Assembly: GCA_034401795.1 (NCBI GenBank)
Contig: CM067360.1
Location: 121,065,430-121,129,429, forward strand
DNA length: 64,000 bases
Direction: 5' to 3'
From: Chaetoderma sp. LZ-2023a
Lineage: Eukaryota; Mollusca; Caudofoveata; Chaetodermatida; Chaetodermatidae
Positions 21,210-32,685 of this stretch are shown piece after piece; the first letter of the stretch is position 1, and the number at the start of each line of letters is the position of its first letter. The notes beneath the pieces were generated by a model. The model was not told where the DNA came from and ran no database searches. It was given only the letters and a program-made list of their open reading frames with translations. Made by a program: the position numbers and the translations under genes.

Positions 21210-22764
21210 CTAATACAGTTCATAATCTAGGAACCTGTTGGGAAGACGGCACTGCCTTCCTGTTCGACTCTGAGTGGTGTGAGTTTGGAGTTGGTCATCT
21301 CTAGGAGATGTGTGATGTATTTCCCCTCGGACCTGACACCTCATGCACCTAGGGGAAAAAGTGTGATGCGGTTCCCCTCGGACCTGACACCTCATGTGCC
21401 TAGGGGAAGTGTTATGTGTTTCTCCTCGGACCTGACACCTCATGCGCCTAGGAGAGTGATGCTGTGTTTGTGGGACGGGTAAAACAGAGTCGATATCCAG
21501 GTCATCTGTCAAAACAGCATCTAGATCATTATGCAGAATTGATGAGGATGGATCAATACCATATGGAATAGTTTCATCCAAATCCTCTTCAAAAATGGAA
21601 ACATGGTTATCATCAGATAACCTACGGCCATTATCGGAGGATAATAAGTCATCATAATCATCACCATGATCTTCAGAGCTTATAGCACGTCTCATTCACA
21701 ATATCCAGAGGTAAATCACGATTTCTGCAAAGCTTTAATCTATCATGGTGAACAACTAGTTCCCGGCGTTGGTTTTTGATACCAAACAGTGCCTCTGACA
21801 ACTTTTTATAAATAATAAATGGACCAGTACAAGGAGGTTGTAGTTTACTGGACTGACCTATTTTAGTTGCAGAATTAGCAAGATAAACTACATCACCAAC
21901 GTGATAGGCACGCTCATGCAAACGTAGATCATACTCTTTTTTCTGGTGCTTCTGAGCCATTTTAAGGTTATCCCATGCTATCTCATGAGTTTCATGCAAC
22001 GTTTGCTGTAACTGTTGGATGAAGTCACTGGCATCTGAAGGGGCATCCTCTGTAGTCGCAGACACAGGGCATTTGCACATTATGTCAATAGGCTGTAGCA
22101 CTTCTCGACCAAGCATCTTCATGTTGGGAGTATACCCCGTCTGTCGGCTTACAGTAGATCGTATAGCTCCAGCGATGAAAGGAATACACTTGTCCCAATC
22201 TTTCTGTCTGTCATGCTCTTGCAGGTAACACTGTATACACTGCAATACAGTATGGTTTATACGTTCAATCTGTTCGTTTGAACATGGTCTATAAGCTGTG
22301 GTGCGTGTTTTTGAAATCTCCAGTAGATGGCACAGTTCCTTAAATAGGCTGCTCTCAAAGTTACGACCCTGATCGGTGTGTAAGAAATATGAACAGCCAA
22401 ATGTGGTAACAAAACGCTCCACATAAGTTTTGGCTACCAGTTCTGCCCCTTGTTCAGGGAGCGCATAGCACTCAACCCATTTAGTGAGCTGATCTATGAT
22501 CATCAACACATATCTATTTCCCAGTGCAGATAATCCCAAAATGTCCATATGGACCCGTTCCAAGGGAAAACCGGCATGGAACTCGCCCAGAGCAGCTCTA
22601 GGTCGGATGGAAGCTTTTTTGCTACAGCTACAAATCCGACAGGATTTCACATATGCCACCACATCACGAGAGTATCCGTGCCAGATATATTTAGCCTTCA
22701 CTCTCTCTAATGTCTTCTGCTCACCCATGTGACTGGCAAGCTTAGAATCATGACAATTTTCCAA
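21210..22764 (-). CDS. Gypsy integrase and C-terminal tail
   Basis: Minus strand. The order is an H2C2 zinc-binding domain (HDSKLASHMGEQKTLERVK...CRICSCSK), a catalytic core with D at VHMDILG, D at LHTDQGRNFES and E at NEQIERINHT, then a GPF/Y-like module (CTGPFIIYKKLSEALFGIKN...VVHHDRLKL). A single-base shift near 21690 leads into the tail (SSEDHGDDYDD...), which has three tandem copies of SPRxMRCQVRGExHH and ends RLPNRFLDYELY, a usual Gypsy integrase ending. Integrase inserts the cDNA into the host genome. The core residues are intact, but frame breaks at about 22755 and 21690 separate it from RNase H and from the tail. Confidence 0.88.
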
Positions 22765-24379
22765 ATCCAGCTTCTGGAGACTTTGGGACTACCAGCAGAT
22801 TCCGTGTGGTATTAGCTTCTACCCAGAGATAGTGCAAAATGCTATCGACAAAAATCAATTGATCACAATGAGCCCACCAAAACTTGACAGCTGGACTAGC
22901 TAAATATAGCTCCGCGTCAGAAGGTGTGTGTGACTGCTCAATCCATGATACAACTGTCTTCAGATCAGGATCCTCCAACTGACGCTCCCTTAGATCTTCT
23001 GAAGAGAATGCGTCTAACCAGTTTGACCTTCCGATAACGTGGTCTGTTTGGGGGACACCATTCAGCAGTCCATCTGGTTCATCGCTGTCTGTGTCGCTGT
23101 CTGATAGGTCATTATTACTCAGTTGAAGGGCCCTTATGGTTTGAAAAGCCAAAGGAATTACATCATCAACATCTTTTTCAAATTGAGACCATTGCTGCTG
23201 AAGCTTGGTACAATATTTGCACCCACCACATGGTAATGAACTAAGAGATTGGTCAGCTTCATAACAGTGGCAAGGTGAAGAATCACTTGGAACTTGTGAT
23301 AGACCATCAGCATTAGAGTGCTGTTTACCGGGCCTGTACTGCCTCATCATATTATATTGGGACAGTTCTTCTAGCCATCTAGCTAGTTGTCCTTCGATGT
23401 GCTTGAAACTGAGCAGCCACGTGAGACTGTGATGGTCAGTCCACACAATAAATGACCGTCCTAGCAAGTACATACGGTACTGCCTAGTAAATGCTACCAT
23501 GGCTAGCAACTCTGCGTGTAACACAATATTTACGCTGAGCCTGTGTCAACGTTCGGCTCGCAAAACCAATAAGCACCTCTTTCCCATTCAGAATTTGGGA
23601 TAACTCTGCACCAATGGCAGCCTCTGAAGCATCAGTATCCAGTATGAAGGTACCATCCGGTGTCGGATAACCTAACACTACAGGGTTGGCCATACCACCC
23701 TGAAGTGTTTCAAAAGCTACCTGATGCTCTAGAGTCCAGTCATACTCTACTTTGGAACTGGTAAGTGCAGAGAGAGGAGCAGAAATACCAGCAAAACCAT
23801 GTATGTGCTCTCGGTGGTAATTCATGAACCCTAGGAAAGATTCCAGCTCTTTCCTGGTCTTAGAAACAGGCCAATTAGCAAAGCTTTCCATATTGTTTGG
23901 CTTAACAGCGATTCCCTTATCACTCACCAACTTACCTAAGAAACAGAGTTCTGTACACTTCTTAGTTTTTAATTTAAGGTTGTGCAACAGGAATCGGGAA
24001 AGGACAGCTTTCAAGTTGGTCATATGACTGTCAAAGTCAGTCCCTGTCACTACCACGTCATCTAAATACGCAAGACACTCGCACCAGTTAAGACCTTGCA
24101 ACACCAGCTGAACAACCCTCTGAAAGGTAGCCGGGCTGTTGCACGTACCAAATGGCATCCGGACAAATTCAAAGAGCCCATATCTTATGATAAATGCGAG
24201 CTTGTGGCGGTCCTCTGGGTCAACCTCGACCTGCCAATACCCGGCTGCCATATCAAGTGTGCTGATGAACTTAGCACCACCAAGTGCATCCAGACATGTC
24301 TCAATGTTTGGTAGGGGGTAAAGGTCTTTGCGAGTTAGACTGTTCAGAGCTCGAAAATCGACGCAGTCCCGCCATGGTA
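22748..24379 (-). CDS. Gypsy reverse transcriptase-RNase H, frameshifted
   Basis: Minus strand. RT motifs include CVDFRALNSLTRKDLYPLPNIE (read across a one-base shift near 24370), FISTLDMAAGYWQVEV, RMPFGTCNSPATFQR and the catalytic YLDDVVV. The connection is KTRKELESFLGFMNYHREHI. RNase H starts FILDTDASEAAIGAEL and continues after a one-base shift near 23510 with ELLAMVAFTRQYRMYLLGR and VWTDHHSLTWLLSF, ending PGKQHSNADGLSQ. A ~200-residue spacer (CHCYEADQ..., acidic SDSDTDSDE) leads to integrase. The enzyme copies element RNA into cDNA. The catalytic Asp pairs are present, so the only visible damage is indels. Confidence 0.9.
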
Positions 24380-25532
24380 CCGTCTTTCTTCCGAACTAAT
24401 ACCGGGGCTGACGACCACTCAGATTTTGACGGAACTGTGATACCTTTCTCTAACATTTCCGCAAGGTGTTTCTCTTCCTCATTCTCAAAACCAAGAGGAG
24501 TTCGTCTAAGTTTAGAACGAACAGGTTGTGCATTACCTGTGTCAACCTTATGTCTTATCCCCTTGAACAAACCCAAATCAATATCATCTTTTGCAAATGC
24601 ATCCTGATACTCGATTAACATGGATTTAACTTGCAAAGACTGCATCGCCGATAAACCCGATGTCGACCTCTCATACAGATCCTGTAAGAACACAGGGATG
24701 TCCACCTCAGTGGCTTTAGACATCTGTAAACCGTCCTGGTTTATGGGGTTACCAGCAAGTTGAAGTTCTGTTCTAAGGTCTAAAGCCTCCTCAATTTCTG
24801 TGACAATACCAAGGTTGTGGTCTTGTTCCAGAGTAATATATTGGGCCGACAGGTTCCTTAGCAAAATAGGAATCTGCAAAATCTTTGGCAGTGGCCACTG
24901 TATGAGGTGTTACCAGACCCTCCAGTTTAGATGAGGGCTGGAGCACAATATCATTCTGTACCTCCCGATCCAGAATGCCTGTGGTCTTCACGGCCTCAAA
25001 AGGACCAACGACCACTTTCTGCTTCAATGTTACCCGAGCTACTTGGGCTTCCTTCCCATGAGCTCTCAACATTGATGCTTGAACCGGTTCTCAATTAATT
25101 GTCAGACACAGTCTAGTCAGATCAATGGTGGCCTTGTGTGCCTTCAAGAAATCCAGGCCTAATATAATCGGATCATTAATATTGGCAAGAAGGACTGGCC
25201 AGTTGAACATCATAGAGCCTAGTGCAATTGTGCCTGGCTCAACACTTTCCGCAGGGATAATATTGTCTACCTGCACCCTTCCATGAAATAGACTCCAACT
25301 TCTTTAAAGGGTAAGGTAATTTCTTTGCAAAGAAATTGCCAATTACTGTCACTTGTGCTGCAGTGTCCACTGCTGCATCAACGGAAACACCATTTACTTT
25401 AATGGGAATGACTAGTGTCATAGGGTCACTATTTAAACTCATACATGCGAACATCATATGATCGCACAGGCGAAGATCTCGGTGAAGCAGAAGGTGATGG
25501 CGACCGTGTACGCCTCGGCTCTGGATACTCAC
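24380..25532 (-). CDS. Gypsy protease and RT N-terminal region
   Basis: Minus strand. The protease shows VNGVSVDAAVDTAAQVTVIG, where DTA replaces the more common DTG or DSG, and after a frame change PIILGLDFLKAHKATIDL, the usual C-terminal retropepsin strand. Then come charged and linker sequence and the RT entry (EYQDAFAKDDIDLGLFKGIRHKVDTGNAQPVRSKLRRTPLG, WSSAPVLVRKKDGT). The pol frame overlaps the end of gag by about 100 bases in the +1 relation, as in some Ty3/Gypsy elements. Other indels nearby mean I cannot say the shift is programmed. Confidence 0.82.
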
Positions 25533-26828
25533 GGGAAAAATGCCCCTCTAAATTGCAATTAAAGCACTTTCCCGATCTGAGAGGAGGAGAAGGGGAACGC
25601 GATGGAATGACCTTCCCTCTTGGAGGAGACCGACCTCGACCGAATTGACCAGATATAAGATTCAAAATCTTAGCAACATCTACCTTCATCTCTGCTATAT
25701 CCTTCCTAAGTCCTTTGACATCTTTCTCCAATTTATGTATTCTGCTTGGAGCCGTTATGCCTCTCAACTGCTCAGGATTATCTGCCTCCATCAAACCAGA
25801 AGCATCATCCAGAAAACGGACCTTTCGAACCTCAGGTCTTCTGGAACCCATGATCAATCTTTGATTATGGATAGCTGCATTGACCATTTGTACAGCCTCC
25901 TCCAGGGTGCTCAGATCTTTTTCCATAGCTATCAGACCGGCTCGTTTATGCTCAACACCCCGTAGGAATGCATCAATGGCAATTGTCTCGCCCAAACTCT
26001 CTGAGGCATCAGGGTAGCCATCATTTTTTTTTTGATGATGTGGGGCAGATCTTTCTTCCCGAATCGCAACCTTAATTTGTCGCATAAACTAAAGTAATCA
26101 TTCTGGACTTGCACAGAACAGATGCAGTAAAACTTTAAGGCCTTGTCCCTTAAAGCTGAGATGAGCATGTCTAATTTATATGTATCAGACCAATGTTACC
26201 TTGAAGCAGTATGCTCAAACTGTATGAAAAATGGTTTCCACTCACATTTTCCATCAAAAGTTGACATTTTAGGTGGAGGAGGACCATCAGAGTAGCTTCT
26301 ATGACCGGGTGATGACATTCTAGAGTCATTGTACGAAGAGCCGTCCAAGTAAGCTCTACGAACTGGTGATGATGTCCTAGTGTCACGGTGAGAAACTGAT
26401 CGCGACTCCCTCTTAGGTTCTCTAGGGGTATATACCCCCCTAGGAGCCAGGTTATCAACTAGGTTCTGATCACCCCTTTGTTGACTAGTTGAGTTAAGGA
26501 GTGCCTTGTATTTGATACCTTGAGCTAGCAGTTCCATGTTCAGTCTAGCTACTTGCTCTTCCAGGAATTCTTCCCTTGGGTGCGAGTCGACCCCACCAAC
26601 AGCGCCTTCATCATTGATGCTGAATACGACGTCCCCAGCATGGAGCAATCGTTCAAGGACTGTAGCTGTGGCAGGCAGATCAGGATCTGCCTTAATGTCG
26701 GCCAGAGATATGGAACCTCCTCTGGACTCACGAAAACTTACTATGCCAGCAGCTCGAATTTTACCAATATTATGGAGTGCACTAAGTTCCTTCACGGTTG
26801 CAGTGTTAATACACAAAGGTTTCGGCAT
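25429..26828 (-). CDS. Gypsy Gag with N-terminal helix-hairpin-helix, frameshifted
   Basis: Minus strand. The first ~35 residues (INTATVKELSALHNIGKIRAAGIVSFRE) form a ComEA-type helix-hairpin-helix, a DNA-binding fold not usual in Gag. A Ser/Arg-rich section follows (SRSVSHRDTRTSSPVRR), then a capsid-like stretch (MSTFDGKCEWKPFFIQFEHTA; ISALRDKALKFYCICS; LRLRFGKKDLPHII) split by at least two frame changes near 26200 and 26050. The coil region is IHKLEKDVKGLRKDIAEMKVDVAKIL. A zinc knuckle CFNCNLEGHFSREYPE has Tyr at the fourth ligand. The Met at 26828 was chosen because the HhH begins directly after it. The stop is at 25429-25431. Confidence 0.82.
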
Positions 26829-27078
26829 TATGGGTCACCTGTTGATTTATACCAGGGAAGCGAAATTAATATTCGCTAAAAAGTAATATCATTTACTGAA
26901 ATAAGTTGTGAGCGTATGCTTATTGAAAAATATAACTCACTGAGTAGTGATGGTGGTGCAACTCCGGAGAACATCTAAATGAATCTTCCGAAGCGAAACC
27001 AGATTCAGTAGCGTACCTGCATGCAAACCATCCTTCAGAAACTCGAAAGTATAATGATAACGGACGCGTTTACGTGCA

Positions 27079-27693
27079 CTAGATTTTTTTACGGTGTATT
27101 AACTCTACACTGCATTTGATGGTGTGTACACCAATATCTGCATTAATTTTCTCAATTCTATCATTGAGAAGAGAGAGTTGGTCATACAGTTGCAGCTCTT
27201 GGTCTTTGAAGGAACAGGGATTCAAATGGTGAAGTTGCTCATTATACAGGACCAGAGAATACGCCGGGATATCAATAAATTTCACCGTTTGGCCGTAATG
27301 CTTTACTCTGTCTATCGCACGTTGATAGTGTTGGCAAATGCGGTCTACCGCGAGTTCATCGGCCATCCTTAAATAGACAAAACCGTCGCCTCGTTTCTCG
27401 GTAAGGTCGCAGGTTCCGGCCCAGATATAGAAAACGATATGGTGAAATATATGAACGGCGTTGGCTATTCTCGACTGCAAAATATTAACCAGGTCTTGTG
27501 TAGTACCACCGCTTTTACACCAATACTCAACAAACCCAGTTTGATCAGCCCTTTTCAAAATGAAGCCTTTACTTGTACCCAACAAAATTGCTTTGTGAGT
27601 AAAGGATTGATCCAATGAAAACTGGGTGCGAGCCAAAAACTCCTCAGATTTAACTTGAAAAGAAGGCATGTGTTTTAACGGAGTAACTAGCAA
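27079..27693 (-). CDS. Extra Gypsy ORF upstream of gag, SGNH-hydrolase-like
   Basis: Minus strand, 204 codons, uninterrupted, about 250 bases upstream of gag and inside the LTR boundaries. It reads THKAILLGTSKGFIL, FVEYWCKSGGTTQDLVNIL, HHIVFYIWAGTCDLTEKRGDGFVYLR, then a helical section with VKFIDIPAYSLVLYNEQ, and ends LNDRIEKINADIGVHTIK. The order resembles SGNH/GDSL hydrolase blocks: GDS-like GTS with the Ser, Gly block, GxND-like AGTCDL, and a possible terminal D..xH. The GDS Asp is replaced by Thr and the Asn by Cys, so activity is uncertain. It is better preserved than gag or pol. Its role in the element is unknown. Confidence 0.6.
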   Translation of the reverse strand: MLVTPLKHMPSFQVKSEEFLARTQFSLDQSFTHKAILLGTSKGFILKRADQTGFVEYWCKSGGTTQDLVNILQSRIANAVHIFHHIVFYIWAGTCDLTEKRGDGFVYLRMADELAVDRICQHYQRAIDRVKHYGQTVKFIDIPAYSLVLYNEQLHHLNPCSFKDQELQLYDQLSLLNDRIEKINADIGVHTIKCSVELIHRKKI

Positions 27694-28417
27694 TGTGATA
27701 ATGAACTTTTTGAATTAATATTAACAAGAAAAAACAAATAGTGTTCAGCGTAATTAGTAAACCTAATATTACAATTGAAACATTTGTTGATTAGAAGGGA
27801 GATTACCCTCTAATGTTCAAAAAGTTAATAATAATGATAATAATAATAATAATAACAACAACAGTGATTTATATCACTTCTTTATTTCAAATAATTTAAA
27901 ATAAACAACGAAATAGAACTGTAATTAAAGTATAAAGAAATATCGAAAAAATGACGGTTAAATTACAGCTCAGAATCGCGGTTTCCTACATATGACACTG
28001 AAGACAACTAACAATAACAATCCAGAAACTATAGGGTTGTCATTCCACGGAATACTGACATAGATGATGGAAACTTAGCACGAAAATATACCTCGATTCA
28101 TTACAGTTCAAATAAATAACATTGAATCTTGAATTTATGACGTATGTATGTAAGGTATATTAATCTATATACCCGACATTTGAATGCTATAGTATAAATA
28201 AATAATATATATTTAGCTGTAACTCACCCATCATCTGTAATTTATTAGATAAAAATCTATAAAATAATCAAAATGGCGGCCAGAGTCTGTCAAATTGACG
28301 TTCGGACAGGACTAGAGTAGTCCTTGTATTTCGGAGAATTCTATCTTTTTATTACAGCAAAATCGTGAGTAGAATTTAGAAATAACTAATAATAATTTTT
28401 AATTTAGGGCCCAAAGT
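27694..28417 (-). other. Gypsy 5' leader
   Basis: Non-coding AT-rich leader between the primer site and the first ORF, with an (ATA/ATT)-rich tract at 27825-27860. I see no structured motif I can name. Confidence 0.6.
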
Positions 28418-28430
28418 ACTCCTGACACCA
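28418..28430 (-). promoter_or_regulatory. Primer-binding site, tRNA-Leu type
   Basis: On the minus strand TGGTGTCAGGAGT begins two bases after the 5' LTR end. It is the complement of the common metazoan tRNA-Leu 3' end ACTCCTGACA plus CCA. The match covers 13 bases and then diverges. Confidence 0.8.
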
Positions 28431-28432
28431 TT

Positions 28433-28627
28433 TGTAGTAACTTAGCTACGTATAAAAGGTTACTCACCCAACAGAGGTCTCGAATCGGCCCGTGGAACCA
28501 GCGGCAGATATGCACAGTTCAAGTTCCAAGGTACGACTGCCGGGCGTCCGTAGAAACGGCGGGAATCAGCTAGCCCGGCAGCCGCGAAGCGCGAACTCCG
28601 GGATTGCGGGATACCGCCTGCACCACA
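28433..28627 (-). repeat. Gypsy LTR (5' LTR of the minus-strand element)
   Basis: 195 bp, TGTAGTAAC...CACCACA on the + strand, 97.4 percent identical by my count to 19050-19244. No clear TATA box is seen. The short length leaves little room for U3 signals. Confidence 0.95.
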
Positions 28628-28631
28628 ATGG
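28628..28631. repeat. Gypsy target-site duplication (right), ATGG
   Basis: Repeats 19046-19049. Removing the element and one ATGG rejoins the DIRS sequence as AAGTCATGGTTTAGG. Confidence 0.8.
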
Positions 28632-29820
28632 TTTAGGTGAGTCTTTTTGCTTAGATTTTATATCGCCTCTGTTTTTCGGCGTTTTGTTTTGTGTTTTCAT
28701 CCTGTAGTGTTTAATCATAATCAAGTATTAGTGTTTTGTGTATTTAACATCCAGATGTTCCCGGGATTCATTCTCTTTCTATCAATCATTCCTTTTATTA
28801 GCATATCAATCTCAATGGCATCCGTCTTTACATGATGATAATATTGGTTCTAAGTCTTTAATAATAATGAGTAAGATAAGTATAGGTCTCTTCCTTCATC
28901 CTCTGCTCCTTCTCCTGCTAAAGTTTTCTTCTAGTCATGTTCTCCTTCCTCTCTCTCTCTCTCTCTCTTTCTGTCTTTCTTCTTTTTTCCTTCCTCATGG
29001 GGTTTTTCCCGTATTTCATCGTTTATCTATCCTATCCAGGGATCTTCTGGTCCTGTTCTTTCCACTTCATCTTCCATTCTTCTTTATTCCTCTCTTCCTC
29101 CTTCTTCTTCCTCTTTTGATCATCTTGATCTGATTGTTTCTGTCGTTCTCTCTTTTGAACTTGAGTTTCTAATTATTGATTAAGGTTGGTTTTTTCATTG
29201 TTTTCTGTTTTTAGGGATTCATCCCTTGTTCGTTCTTTCATGTCAGCTTTTTTCTTTATTCTTTCCATGTCCTCTGGTCAGGATCTGTTCACATTCCTTC
29301 TGATCAATCTTTTTCCTTTTCTGATTCTTTACGTTTTTCTAAACTTCTAGATTCCAAGAGGCCTTGCTCTCCTCTTTCCATTTGAACTGTTGATTCTATG
29401 GCCTCTGGTGACTCTTCTCATCTCTTTTCTTCTTCATCTCCTAATCTTTCTTTTTATTCTTCTATTCCATAGTCAGTCAGGGCTGAGGAGATTTTGTCCA
29501 GTCAGGGTCTCTTCGGATGTCTGGTCCCTGTCTCTCTGGTGGATTGCTTAGGCTCTTTCTCTTCTTTTTAAAGACGAGTTTTCTATAGACCTTCCTTCTT
29601 TTGTGTCGGCTCTTTCCTCTTTTAATTCCTTTTTCTTGTCTCCTCTGATCTTTTCAATTGACAATTTGGTCATTATCATGTTAGTTTTCTTTGTGAATTA
29701 TGTTAATTCTAAGGAATTTATACATACATGAGAGCGTTCAGCCTAGGGTAGGTTTTCCTACCCTGTCATTAAATCTTAGTAAAATGATCTCTATTCACTC
29801 TGAAACATTCATATCTGCAT
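28632..29820 (+). pseudogene. DIRS internal region, CT-rich, right of Gypsy
   Basis: A pyrimidine-rich + strand sequence with (CT)n at 28950-28968 and Ser-rich fragmentary frames. It lies between ORF1 and RT of the DIRS element. No domain is recognised. Confidence 0.5.
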
Positions 29821-29849
29821 TAATTTAAATTTATCAGGGGGTATGTCAT

Positions 29850-30535
29850 GATTAAATCTCATGATTCTTACTCCCAAGTCAAGATGGAGACCATCTCCCA
29901 GATCTTTTCTAGTCTAGATCAGGGTATGTGGTAATTTCCATGGACCAAAATGACGCATTCTTTCATGTTTTCATTTACCCTTCCTTCAGTAAATTCCTGA
30001 GTTTTGCTTACTAAGATCGAGTTTGGCAGTTTCGCGTCATGTCTTTTGGCCTGACCATGGCTCCTTTTCTTTTTCTCGCATAGTCTCAGCCATGGCAGAA
30101 ATTTTCACCATCGTTCTATCCATCTCCACGTTTATATAGACGATTGGTTAGTAAAGTATGTCTTCTCCAATTCTCTTAGGAATTCTTGCAGAGGTTTGCA
30201 GTCTGGCATGCAACCTAGGGTGGATTTTAAATCTAAAGAAATCAAGCCTAGTTTCATCTCATATCCTTACACATCTAGGCATTTCTTTTGACCTGGCCCG
30301 GGGTCTAGGCTTCTCAGATCCAAGGATAGAGGCTTTATCAGTGGCAATGGAAATCCTGTCTTCTTCTCCCATGGTAAGAGCAAGATTCTTTTTAAAAGTG
30401 ATAGGACTGATGGTCAGTGTAGAAAAAGTAATTCCTTGGGCGGCGCTGATGAGAAGACCCTTCCAAATGTATTTATGTCCCTTTGGAAGCAGTCAGTCCA
30501 CTCTATTTAACATCAGATTCCCATCAGGGAACATT
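29850..30535 (+). pseudogene. DIRS reverse transcriptase remnant
   Basis: Read across several stops and shifts: KMETISQIFSSLDQGM, DQNDAFFHVFIYPSFSKFLSF, VWQFRVMSFGLTMAPFLF and LHVYIDDW. This is the DIRS-group RT pattern (DAYFHIPI, FGLSTAPRVF, YLDDWL), with YIDDW as the catalytic motif. The next stretch, EVCSLACNLGWILNLKKSSLVSSHILTHLGISFDL, is the thumb (W.LN..KS.L.P.....LG). Numerous stops make it non-functional. Confidence 0.8.
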
Positions 30536-31450
30536 TGATCCCTCATCTAGATTTTTGGAGGGATCGTTCTCTGCTTCTGATGGGTGTTCCACTGGTAAAG
30601 TCCTCCCCTCAGGCGATTATCTTCACAGACGCTTCCCAGGAGGGTTGGGGAGCAGTCTGGGACTCCCTGTCAGTTTCCGGCCTTTGGTCCCTGGAGGAGT
30701 CCATAGCCCATATCAACATTCTGGAGTTGTGGGCTGTTGAGAAGGCTCTCCTTTCATGGTCAGATCTTGTGATAGGTCTCAAAGTCTCGATTCGGTCGGA
30801 CAATTCGACAGTGGTGTCTTATCAACAGGCAGTGAGGTACAAGGTCGTCTCTCCTTTGTCTAGAAGTGTGGAATATTCTCTTGTGGTGCCGCAAGAGGCA
30901 GATTTTTCTAGTGTACTCCCATGTCCCAGGCAGTCTGAATTTTCTGGCGGACCAACTGTCACGTCCCAGCAAGTTTGCCCACACAGAGTGGCAGTTAAAG
31001 AAGTCGGTTGTCAGAGCATTTTCCAGTCTTATGGATCGTCCTCTAGTAGAGCTGTTCACCTTTCTGAATGCCCAGATCTCCTCTTTCATGTCTCCTTTTC
31101 CGGACAGTCAAGCCCTGGCAGTGGATGCTCTGTCTCAGTCTTGGACAGGAATGTTCGCCTATGCCTTCCCTCCAACAATTTGATTCCGTTAGTCTTGAAG
31201 AAGGTCAAGGACCAAGATTGCGAGGTTCTTCTGATAGCTCCCTTTTGGCCCAAGAGGATTTGGTTTATAGACCTTCTAGATCTTCTGGTAGACTTCCCTC
31301 GTCTTCTTCCAGTATCCCAGGATCTTTTATCTCAAGTAAGAGGTCTTTGTGTGCATCCAAATCCAGAAATTTTCAATCTGTGCGTTTGGAGAATCTCGAG
31401 TCTAAGGTCCTCGAGAATAAGGCTTCTTCAAGATCTCAGGACATTATTGA
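30536..31450 (+). pseudogene. DIRS RNase H and downstream region
   Basis: RIIFTDASQEGWGAVWDSLSVSGLWSLEESIAHINILELWAVEKALLSW is the DIRS RNase H (TDAS..GWG, IN.LEL.AV..AL). Then comes VSIRSDNSTVVSYQQ and, in another frame, LVYSHVPGSLNFLADQLSR, the usual RNase H ending (H.PG..N..AD..SR). It spans two frames, with the break near 30850. Confidence 0.85.
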
Positions 31451-32460
31451 CTCTGCCAGAAGGGAATCGACCTGTCGAGTTTACAAGGGTCGACTTAAAA
31501 GTTTTTGGTGAGTGGTTTTCAGACCAAGGTTTCGTGCCCGATTCTGTTTCTATACCACAAGTATTAGATTTTTTATTCTATCTGTTTGATTCTTTACATT
31601 TGTCAGCTAATACGGTCAGGGGATATAGATTTTCTCTGGCGTCTTCCCTTCCTTGTCGTCTGAATGTTGATGTCAAGGATACTAAGACTCTTAATAGTTT
31701 TATTAGAGATCTAGGTAATAGTCGTCCTCCGATTGCTAAGCCTTTACCTTCCTGGAATTTGGCTTTGGTTCTTCAAGTTTTGGAAGGTCGCCATTTTGAA
31801 CCTATTTCTTCTATCAGTATTAAGCTTTTAACTCTCAAAACTGTTTTTTCTTGTTGCTGCTGCTTCTGATAGAAGGCGTTCAGCGAATCATGCTCTTTCT
31901 GCTGAAAAGGATAGATTTATAGTTTCAGGAGATGGTTTGGTTTTATATCCCAGAAGGGACTTTTTATCTAAACTCAGTCTAACCGCTTTCCTGCTAGTCC
32001 GATCATTTTAAAATCTTTATCATCCTTTTCGCTATCCGATAAATTTTGGTGTCCTGTTAGGGCATTATGAACCAACAAACAGCGAACCGATTTTAAAAGA
32101 GTCGATCCATCCCATTTATGAGTTTCCTATGCGGAAGAGTTATCTAAGCCCGTCTCAAAATCTATGATTGCCAGATGGAATTGTGAGACAATTAAGCTTT
32201 GATATGTGATAGCCTCACCGGAACAAATTAATCTCTCCCAGATTAAAGCCCATGCGTTAGAGGTATGGCTACTTCTTTCGCTCTTGACGGTTCGTCTTTA
32301 GATGAGGTCATGCAGGCTGCAGGATGGAAATCTGAATCCACTTTTACATCCTTTTATCTCAAAGACCAGAGTGCAGCAGCCTCCTTCTTTCGTAACATTA
32401 CCATTTTAACTAAAAAAGCTGAAGACCATTTACCAAGCACTTTCCACCATTTTCGTTAGG
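31451..32460 (+). pseudogene. DIRS tyrosine recombinase remnant
   Basis: The N-terminal core-binding part reads VDLKVFGEWFSDQGFVPDSVSIPQVLDFLFYLFDSLHLSANTVRGYRFSLASSLP. The C-terminus, in another frame, reads MATSFALDGSSLDEVMQAAGWKSESTFTSFYLKD with the nucleophile Tyr in FYL. A frame change falls exactly between the His (KAHAL) and the RGMATS of the HxxR box. The recombinase would join circular cDNA to the target. Stops near 31860 and 32200 inactivate it. Confidence 0.85.
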
Positions 32461-32685
32461 ACTGTGCGTCTGTGAGAAATGGTGAGAGTCTTCTTTTGCT
32501 TTTTATTTATTTCTTTAAGTTCAAGTTGTTCTTATTTGCTAATCACGGTGTGATTGACTTAAATGCACTATTATGTTATGTTATTAACATTTGGATAAGA
32601 TTGGTTCGATTTTTATCCTTGTTTGTTGATTCTCAAATCTCCTCCCACCTAATGTTTAAATGGGGCACTGACCAAATCTATGGGT
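32461..32685. other. DIRS 3' non-coding region
   Basis: AT-rich sequence between recombinase and right ITR. No gene. It may hold the internal complementary region that DIRS elements use, but I could not place it. Confidence 0.4.

Noticed and set aside
21210-28430. Endogenous retrovirus with envelope
   Set aside because: The region between pol and the polypurine tract has no long frame or signal/membrane pattern, and the PBS, PR-RT-RH-IN order and 4-bp duplication fit an env-less Ty3/Gypsy element.
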